From positions 148,662,858 to 148,726,857 of the forward strand of contig NC_067282.1 in the NCBI RefSeq assembly GCF_020740795.1: a DNA stretch of 64,000 bases. The letters run 5' to 3'. The number at the start of each line of letters is the position of its first letter. Positions within the stretch are counted from its first letter, which is position 1. Of this stretch, positions 57,429 to 64,000 are shown piece after piece. Under the pieces are notes generated by a model. That model had not been told where the DNA came from. It searched no databases and saw nothing but the letters and a program-made list of their open reading frames with translations. Source of the DNA: Apus apus. Taxonomy: Eukaryota > Chordata > Aves > Apodiformes > Apodidae. A program made the translations under genes and the position numbers.

Positions 57429-58915
57429 CTAAGCAGGGGAAAATAAATTCATATTTAAATGCAGCCTTTTGATCAGTCTCCTTTTCACTCTGTTTCCTTA
57501 AGGTGCATTCTGTGTTTGTGACCTTCAGCACATAATGCTTTATGTAAAGGGACACCAGCAATGCAACAAGCCGACTAATCTTGTAACTGGCAAACACACT
57601 TCCATGGAGACAAACAGCTCAGGATGAACCCATTAGCACCACTCTTCCATTTCTACCAGCATTCCACAGAAACACCTGCTGCAGCATCTCAGAGAAGAGG
57701 GCTGGCAGCATGGCCAGTGGATATAAAACTGAGCTAATCCACAGAGCAATGCTGCTTGTGTTGATAGCCCCATGTATTTGGGTGAACATTACCTAACTCT
57801 CATCTTTATTCAAGAGTGTGGATTAACACCCCATGCAGTTTGTTTCTTTTTATTTACCAAGAACTGGTGCCCACCATTGTTTTTCGAAGGGGATAGGGAA
57901 GTCGGGGAAGGAAGAGAAGGACAAGTAAAATTCCTAAAAAGTGTTTTTCTGGCAGCTGCAAAGGCCTAGGGTCTTGGTGTTAGCAGGGATGACTGGGATC
58001 ACGTGCTAGTGTCAAGTGCATGACAAAAAAAGCACAGTTTTACTATCATTTAAAACCATCAATGCCAGTTATAGCCCAGGCCAACCTCTGTGTCACCCTC
58101 TCACTTGTACAGCTGAGAACAGTGATGGGGCCAAGCAGTGCCCTGACTGCCAAGTTTCAGCTTTTGTTCTTACACATATACTTCACTGTGCAGTCATACA
58201 GACTCTTCAAAAGAAACTCCAAAAATGGGGAAAGTGTATACTAGCTTCTTCCTGGTAGCAGAACCTGTTATTGCTGGGAGAATTCACAGAATTAGCACTT
58301 TGGGTAAGTATAGAGAGCAAGGCCTTTGTTTGCTTCTTAGTGAGCAAACTGCATCTGCTGTCATTTTGATGAATCAGATTACCAGAGTATGAAATAAGCC
58401 CCCTAAATCCACTTAATTTCTCATTTGCACATCTTACTTATGAACTTAAAACATATTATGGCTGCTTGGAAAGGTGGATTATGGTGACTGATGGTGAATT
58501 AAGAACTATATGGCAACAGGGAGCTCCATGTGTATTTTAACTCACTTTCAGGTTTAAATTTTTTGAGTGTTTTGGGGTGGGTTTTTTTGAGTTGTCAGAT
58601 TTTGGCAAATCAATTTTAATGTATTAAATTGGCTAGTGAAAATACTTTCCAGATATACTTCTTTGTTTTGTTTTATTTCCTAATACGTATTTCTGGTGGT
58701 ACTGATCCCTGCCTCTTTGGTGCAGCATGAACAGTTTAACTGTGCTGGCATAAAGAAACATTCCGAAGAAAAATAAGTCTGTTTTCTAACAGATTGCATG
58801 ATTTTTCATGCCAGGGCTCCCTACTGCATTTTATGGCAAGTCAAGAAGAATATTGCAATACTGTGAGAATGTATCACAAAGGATTTGAATATATCTTACT
58901 TCTAAGTAACATTAC
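57429..58915. other. ALDH1L2 intron
   Basis: About 1.5 kb between the catalytic Glu exon and the catalytic Cys exon. No repeat family or gene recognised. Confidence 0.75.
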
Positions 58916-59012
58916 CATTTTTACAGCTCTGTCAAGTTCACAGTCATTGAATATGATCAATGGTGATTTACCACCAAGTTCAAGAGAAACTTTCTTCAGA
59001 TTAGTGGCTGCA
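58916..59012 (-). CDS. ALDH1L2: ALDH1L2 exon with catalytic glutamate (visible residues 170-202)
   Basis: This 97-nt exon runs from TTTACAG|TGCAGCC at 59,012 to AAAATG|GTAATG at 58,916/58,915. It encodes [20 protein letters not shown] and [12 protein letters not shown]. Glu of SLELGGKSP is the general base. At its start the protein reads K-S-A-A-T-N-L-K-K, one residue shorter than human K-S-C-A-V-S-N-L-K-K (see findings). Confidence 0.96.
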
Positions 59013-59257
59013 CTGTAAAAAATATAAATAATAATATAAAAAACAACTTTAAAAGATATTATTTCATTATTTCCTTTGAATCATGTCTAGTGAAAATGTA
59101 TTAACTTCTATTTTCCAATAGTGACTGAGAATTCTAAATAAACGTAAACAACCATATGTCATCATGCTTTTCTATTACTGCTACATGCACAATATAGCTA
59201 AGATACTTCAGAACTAGATTAAGCAGCATTCATTTATGAATCTTTTGCTGAGAGTAC

Positions 59258-59351
59258 CTCTTCATGATCTGTTTACCAGTTGGTGTTGAACCAGTGAATC
59301 CAACTTTGCGAACATCTGGATGTTCAGACAGGTGTTGTCCCACTAAGCCAC
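59258..59351 (-). CDS. ALDH1L2: ALDH1L2 exon (visible residues 139-169 plus two bases)
   Basis: This 94-nt exon runs from CAACAG|GTGGCT at 59,351 to AAGAG|GTACTC at 59,258/59,257. It encodes GLVGQHLSEHPDVRKVGFTG and STPTGKQIMK. GFTGSTPTGK is the coenzyme-binding GxTxxG-type motif of ALDHs. The donor GTACTC is weak. Confidence 0.95.
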
Positions 59352-60094
59352 CTGTTGGGGTGAGGAAAACAGCTTAACTGGACAGTACATGGGCAATTTT
59401 TACTATTCCAGCAGCAGCACTGTAACACAGAAAGAGCTAACAGAATGTCAGTCAAGCATAGTATCACATCCTTATTTATATTTACAGCTTTATTGATATG
59501 AGTATGAAAAATCTCATATTAGTTAACTTGGATCACATTAGGGTCTCCAGATTACTCCATCTGTCTAGACTAAAGGACTTCCTTCCTAAGATTTCACTGC
59601 AGGTGGAATAATCTGGAACAGAGCCTGCCACTTACAGTTTCATTGTCACTTTTCTTCCTTAGGGGAAACAGGAAAATGGTGACATCAGGTAACATGGTAA
59701 GGACTTATGACCTACGGTCACCAACACGTGTCTTAAGAGTTTGCTCTAGCTCTCACAGTCACATTTAAATACTTCCCAGTTATGACAAGATTAGGAGAAA
59801 AAAATGAGGATTTAAAATCAAGTGAAACACACTTCTAACACATGTTTTATCACTATTTTTGTGAACTTGTGAAAGTTGAAAGCTGACAGCTCTTACCACT
59901 AGCTAGATCCAGGTGACATACATTTTTTTCCTATTCTGTTCTGGAAATATGTGAAATCCCTGTATGGCATAGATGCAAACCTACTACCTGTGAAGATACA
60001 TGCACCTACATAACAGGCCTTCAAAAAGGTAAAATCAGTTCACCAGTTTTAGCATGACCTACTCTTTTCAGAAAAATGACTAGATAAGTTTTAC
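59352..60094. other. ALDH1L2 intron
   Basis: About 0.74 kb, GTAAAA...CAACAG on minus. Nothing else recognised. Confidence 0.75.
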
Positions 60095-60182
60095 CTGAAC
60101 CAGGCAGAATATTTATAACGCCCTTAGGAAATCCAGCTTTAGCTGAGAGTTCTGCAAACTTCAAGGAAGTCAGAGGTGTGAC
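60095..60182 (-). CDS. ALDH1L2: ALDH1L2 exon (visible residues 110-138 plus one base)
   Basis: This 88-nt exon runs from ACTTAG|GTCACA at 60,182 to TCAG|GTAAAA at 60,095/60,094. It encodes [20 protein letters not shown] and GVINILPGS, aligning closely with human VTPLTALKFAELSVKAGFPK. Confidence 0.96.
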
Positions 60183-60309
60183 CTAAGTAAAAACATTTTT
60201 ATTAGGTCTCCTATTTTAACTAAATGTGTGATGATATCTTTTACATTCAATACATCTTCATTTTGATACAGTATTTGTTCTTACAGTATTGACAATGCAA
60301 GAAGTGTGG

Positions 60310-60645
60310 ATTATATGACTGGATGTGCATTGGGCAGTGAGGTGGACTGGGTATTGGTTGAAGGACAGAGCTCAGAGAGTTCTGGGAAGTGGGACAGAGT
60401 CTAGTTGGAGACCTGTGTCTAGTGGGGTCCACCAAGGGCTGGTACTGGTTCCAGTCCTATTCAATATATTCATTAATAACCTGGTTGATGTGCCAGAAGA
60501 CTGTGCTGCCATCCAGTGTGACCTGGACAGGTTGGAGAGTTGAGCAGGGAGAAACTTAATGAAATTCAACCAGGGTGAGTGTGAAGTGCTGCATCTGGGG
60601 AGGAACAACCCCATGTATCAGTATAGGCTGAGGGCTGGCCTGAAT
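60310..60645 (+). mobile_element. CR1 LINE internal fragment with deletion
   Basis: The plus strand shows [20 protein letters not shown], then [20 protein letters not shown], followed abruptly by [12 protein letters not shown] and 'aatgaaattcaaccagggtg', 'ctgcatctggggaggaacaa'. The RT catalytic FADD block is missing between INNLVD and AAIQCDL, so an internal deletion is present. It lacks the CR1 3' end. It fills most of a 538-nt ALDH1L2 intron, antisense to the gene. Confidence 0.9.
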
Positions 60646-60720
60646 CCACTAGATTGCTTGAATTACTTTGCCTGAACAAATAATGGAGGACCAGAGTCAT
60701 CTGTACTTTTTTGTTTTTAC

Positions 60721-60826
60721 CTGAGCTGGCTTGAGCACGAGTGTGTTGCCTGCAGCCAAGCACGCTGCGCTCTTCCATGCAAGCATCATCAGTGGGTAAT
60801 TCCAGGGAATAACAATTGCACAGACA
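60721..60826 (-). CDS. ALDH1L2: ALDH1L2 exon (visible residues 74-109)
   Basis: This 106-nt exon runs from CCTTAAG|TGTCTG at 60,826 to CTCAG|GTAAAA at 60,721/60,720. It encodes [20 protein letters not shown] and [15 protein letters not shown]. Asn of IPWNYP forms the oxyanion hole, and Lys of KPAQ lies at the coenzyme adenine-ribose site. Confidence 0.97.
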
Positions 60827-60942
60827 CTTAAGGTACAGAAAAGCAGGGAAAAGGTTAAAATTTTGATGGCAGCTTTTGAATGTTTTTTTTTTTTTTCTGT
60901 ATGTCAAGGCTGTCACTAAGAAGAAAAAAAAGTTATACTTAC

Positions 60943-61013
60943 CCTATTGGCTCTTTCTTGGTGAATGTTAGATTATGGTTTGGCCGGGCCTGGTTAATTG
61001 GAATTGTTGCACC
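60943..61013 (-). CDS. ALDH1L2: ALDH1L2 exon (visible residues 51-73 plus two bases)
   Basis: This 71-nt exon runs from TTTTAG|GGTGCA at 61,013 to AATAGG|GTAAGT at 60,943/60,942. It encodes GATIPINQARPNHNLTFTKK and EPI, matching the linker between the first ALDH helices in human (GSTIPINQARPNRNLTFTKK). Confidence 0.96.
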
Positions 61014-61722
61014 CTAAAAGACAGAGGAGGGACAATGCTTGGTATTGTTTAAGAATATTTATTACAGATATATTGGTAAATTTATTTTGGAAAGCCATGG
61101 GGGAGCCTTCAAAACCAGAAGCATTTTTGCATCAGAGAAAGCGGCACGGATGCTCCTACTGTGTAATTTTCTACTATGGATACTGTAGTCAACTCCTGGT
61201 TTTCAGCTGGATGAACAAACCATAGACAAAAAAACCATAGATAATAAAGCAGAGATAACAAAAGTATGCAAGATCACAAAGTGAGGGTGTGATGGACAAT
61301 AAAACACTGAACTATATTCTTGATTATGGATCTTAAAGACACTTGAGGAAATGCTGTTGAACCTGTGCCATGTGCTGTGACACTAAGCAAACTTACCAGC
61401 TTGGGTCAGAATGTAACCTAGAACATGAAGCTCTGCACTTAGCAGCATGATGGCCACAATGACATTCTTCTCCATGAACAGTCAAGAGCTGACCAAGCAG
61501 GATTATCCACTGCGACATCTCAACTGATTTCTTAGAGTCACATTCTAAATTAATATTCTCCAACTGGAAGTAGTGTGTCCTTTAGTATTGCCAGGGAGAC
61601 CCATTTTAGGTAAAACTCTGGTTTGCTTTATTTTTTGATTCCTTCATTATTTTTGCTAATACTGTTTTTGGGGAGCGTAGAGAAACACCGCCATCGATTA
61701 TTTCCTTTACATATTCACTTGC
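61014..61722. other. ALDH1L2 intron with apparent GC-AG ends
   Basis: The 709-nt intron starts GCAAGT (61,722 downwards) and ends TTTTAG at 61,014 on the minus strand. No gene inside. Confidence 0.7.
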
Positions 61723-61873
61723 CTGAATTTTGTCACACCATCCAGCAAAGTATCTGAATGTTTGCACAGACATTCCAACATGAGTCTTCAAAGCCAAAGT
61801 GTAGACGGCTCCTGAGTCGATAGACTCTATTGTTGCTAACTCTTCTTGATGTTCTTCCATCAGGTCTGCAAGT
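61723..61873 (-). CDS. ALDH1L2: ALDH1L2 exon (visible residues 1-50), apparent GC donor
   Basis: This 151-nt exon runs from ATTAAAG|ACTTGC at 61,873 to ATTCAG|GCAAGT at 61,723/61,722. It encodes [20 protein letters not shown], then [20 protein letters not shown] and [10 protein letters not shown]. The next exon resumes exactly at GATIP as in the family, so the donor appears to be GC rather than GT. An in-frame GT donor 12 nt further on (TAT|GTAAAG, exon end 61,711) would add Ala-Ser-Glu-Tyr. The next exon upstream was not found within the window. Confidence 0.92.
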
Positions 61874-62074
61874 CTTTAATAAAAACAATAAAAATCTACA
61901 TCAAAGAGAAGTGACATCTAACCACTGACAGCCTAAAACTATATTTAGTGTGGCAAAGAACAATAATTAAAATTGCACTCCCACTGGATTTGGAGGCAGA
62001 GAACTTGGAGAACAAGAGCTACTGCATGTTAATATCAATAAGAGCTTGAACAATTGCCTGCTAAAGTCTGCAAA

Positions 62075-62525
62075 TCATAGAATCATAGGATGGTTTGGGT
62101 TGGAAGGGACCATTAAAGTTCATTTAATTCCACACCCCTGCCATGGGCAGGGACACCTCCCACTAGACCAGGTTGCTCCAAGCCCCATCCAGCCTGGCCT
62201 TGAACACTTCCAGGGAGGGGGGTATCCACAACTTCCCTGGGCAACCTGTGCCAGTGTCTCACCACCCTCACAGTGAAGAATTTCTTCCTAATGTCTAATC
62301 TTAATCTACCCTCTTCCAGTTTAAAGCCATTGCCCTGTGTTCTATCACTACATGCCCTGGGAAAAAGTCCCTCCCCAGGTCCCTCCCCAGCTTTCCTGTA
62401 GGTCTCCCTGGAGCCTTCTCTTCTCCAGGCTGAACAGCCCCAATTCCCTCAGCCTGTCTTCATAGGAAAGATGCTCTAGCCCTCTCATAATCTTTGTGGC
62501 CCTCACTGGCTGTAGTAGACACTGG
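62075..62525 (-). mobile_element. CR1 LINE 3' portion
   Basis: The plus text begins 'catagaatcataggatggtt', continues 'ttccagggaggggggtatcc', 'ctcaccaccctcacagtgaa' and 'ctcttctccaggctgaacag', and fades near 62,525. The minus frame (62,545-62,348) shows [20 protein letters not shown]. It is 5'-truncated and sense to ALDH1L2. Confidence 0.95.
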
Positions 62526-64000
62526 ATGCAGGCATTAACTGTCAAAACTTACCTGATTGTTCAGTTACATATTTGTAAATAAAATAATAGTCAGAAAATT
62601 TGTACTCTTTTTCTGTTGTACTACAGGAGCCAATTACAGAAAATCAGACCAGTAAGTTGAAAGCAAATACACACCAACATAAGAAATGTCAAGTAATCAA
62701 AAGTACCAAGAAGGAGTACTCAGAGTCCTAGCTTAAGATCTGAGAAACCTAGCTTCTTAATGCTGTTTTGTATAGTCTGAACTAAGATACCTAAGTGTCA
62801 GATGATTCAAAGACATCCAGATGTCCAAATTCAGAGTTCCTAAATTGTAATGTGAATCGCATTTTGTATGCCTTGGTACACTGAGAATCTGGCCTATTGT
62901 CTCCCTGCGCCTGGGCCTCAAGTTCTCCATGTTAGATTTATGAAGCAACACATTGAGGATCTAAGACTCTGGTAAATATTATTAACAGTAGATATCAGAG
63001 TGTGTAAAAAATGCATCTGCACAGACAGATACCTATACTTATGAGGAGCTCTTGTAATTTTAGTGGTCCCTGCTCAGGCAGAAAGGTATATTTGCATGAA
63101 TGAATTTTTACATTCAGGTCTTAGATTTCTCACATGGCAATGAAACAAATGCATCCGTGATTTTCTTAAACTTCTGTCTGTGTTTTGATCCTCAGATGTT
63201 TAGTTGATGCTCCCATGTGATTTTAAGAGCTTAACCAAGTGCATTTTACATACTATAAAGAGTATTCAAAACTGGGTATGACACCTATTTTTCCATTATG
63301 TCAATTCTGCTTATTTAAAGCAGCACTGCAGAGATGAGGAAAAATGGTCTTTGCTTTAACTGCAACTTGGAGATCCAACTACAGGTCAGGGCATCAGCCA
63401 TAGTGTGTAAAAGAACGGATATGGCATGTCAGAGACAAAGAACAAAGTTCCATTTAATGCGTGCCTAATATTAGCACTCAAAAACTGTAATGTGAACAGA
63501 GACCAAAGAAAAAGGGGCCTTGTTTGAATTAAGGTGGACCAGAGAGTTACTTCATTCATATTGGGGATGATTTACAGCAGGAACACTCTGGTATAGCTAT
63601 CCTAGAGACCCAGTAGCCTAAGTAGAGAAGAGTTTAACCCAGAAATAATCTGTACAGTGTAAAATAATTACTTTTTCCATTTGCCTAACATAGTTGCACT
63701 TGAAAATCTTTCAACTGGACAATACAGAACAGTAGTTCTAAGACCTTAAAAGTTTCTCCTCAGGGCAGAATGAGCTTGGGCTCTCAAGTGCTCCTCCCTT
63801 CCTTATGCAAACTAAACCCAAGTTTGTACATGCTTTGCACCTGTGCACACTTGTGAAAAATGTGACTGACCATATTTAATTTTAACATGAGTTCAGACTT
63901 GCCTGTTTTCTGTTGTGATGACTACTCAACTCTTTTATAGTCCTGTGGGCCTTTTTCAAAGGTCTGGTCACATCCTTTATGAGACAAACAGACTTTTCAG
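62526..64000. other. Right-edge ALDH1L2 intron, no exon seen
   Basis: The exon preceding 61,873 (ending ...ARDRGRL-like family sequence) was looked for on the minus strand and not found, so it should lie right of the window. No repeat recognised. Confidence 0.5.

Larger units (their letters stand above)
52388..61873 (-). other. ALDH1L2: ALDH1L2 gene body, partial (last 11 coding exons)
   Basis: ALDH1L2 is mitochondrial 10-formyltetrahydrofolate dehydrogenase. It converts 10-formyl-THF, NADP+ and water to THF, CO2 and NADPH in the mitochondrial matrix. Eleven exons with agreeing phases encode the last 410 residues, most of the C-terminal aldehyde-dehydrogenase domain. Numbering from the first visible codon, the key parts are IPWNYP (Asn83), KPAQVTPLT, GFTGSTPTGK (156-165), the general-base Glu181 in LELGGKSP, the nucleophile Cys215 in [16 protein letters not shown], and [15 protein letters not shown] near the end. 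The 34-residue Glu-Cys spacing equals that of ALDH1L1 (E673/C707). Exons for the formyltransferase, carrier-protein and first ALDH part lie beyond 64,000. I call ALDH1L2 rather than ALDH1L1 from the sequence and the neighbours. Confidence 0.94.

Noticed and set aside
61606-61722. Continuation of the ALDH1L2 frame past GWCDKIQ ([12 protein letters not shown]...)
   Set aside because: This is intron read-through. The family sequence continues in the exon at 61,013.
1-64000. CRISPR arrays, tRNA/rRNA genes, bacterial operons
   Set aside because: No direct-repeat/spacer pattern, tRNA cloverleaf or rRNA sequence was seen. The window is a vertebrate chromosome.

Overview
This is a vertebrate nuclear window, almost certainly from a bird. 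It is AT-rich, has two sharp CpG islands, is littered with CR1 LINE fragments in both orientations, and carries split genes with GT/AG introns. The gene order SLC41A2 - NOPCHAP1 (C12orf45) - ALDH1L2 matches what I know of the human 12q23.3 neighbourhood. There are no bacterial genes, operons or CRISPR arrays, and I see no tRNA or rRNA gene.

Left two-thirds (1-34,505, continuing to a CpG-island promoter near 42.2 kb): SLC41A2, minus strand. Seven coding exons are placed to the base (34,316 down to 10,421) and give the first ~418 residues of a magnesium transporter of the SLC41/MgtE family. All exon phases agree. The exons for the last ~155 residues were not found and should lie left of position 1. 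The 10.4 kb at the left edge is intron filled with CR1 copies and unannotated AT-rich sequence.

Centre (44.9-50.4 kb): NOPCHAP1, plus strand, complete in four coding exons (158 codons). It starts in a second CpG island with an excellent CTCF-type motif and an ETS-type motif directly upstream. A pure 12-copy GGCTC pentanucleotide repeat lies in its first intron. SLC41A2 and NOPCHAP1 are divergent, about 2.8 kb apart.

Right end (52.4-61.9 kb): ALDH1L2, minus strand, convergent with NOPCHAP1. Eleven coding exons give the last 410 residues, which is most of the aldehyde-dehydrogenase domain of mitochondrial 10-formyltetrahydrofolate dehydrogenase, including the catalytic Cys and Glu. The exons for the formyltransferase/hydrolase half lie beyond 64,000. 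One intron appears to use a GC-AG donor.

The three genes share no pathway (Mg2+ transport, snoRNP assembly, folate one-carbon metabolism). They are simply neighbours. I found no clearly new biological system. The items most worth checking are the GC-AG intron, a one-codon gap beside an ALDH1L2 splice junction, the GGCTC repeat, a 16-bp nested inverted repeat at 6.6 kb, overlapping opposing splice donors in the SLC41A2 CpG island, and an unassigned protein-like remnant at 28.6-29.05 kb.
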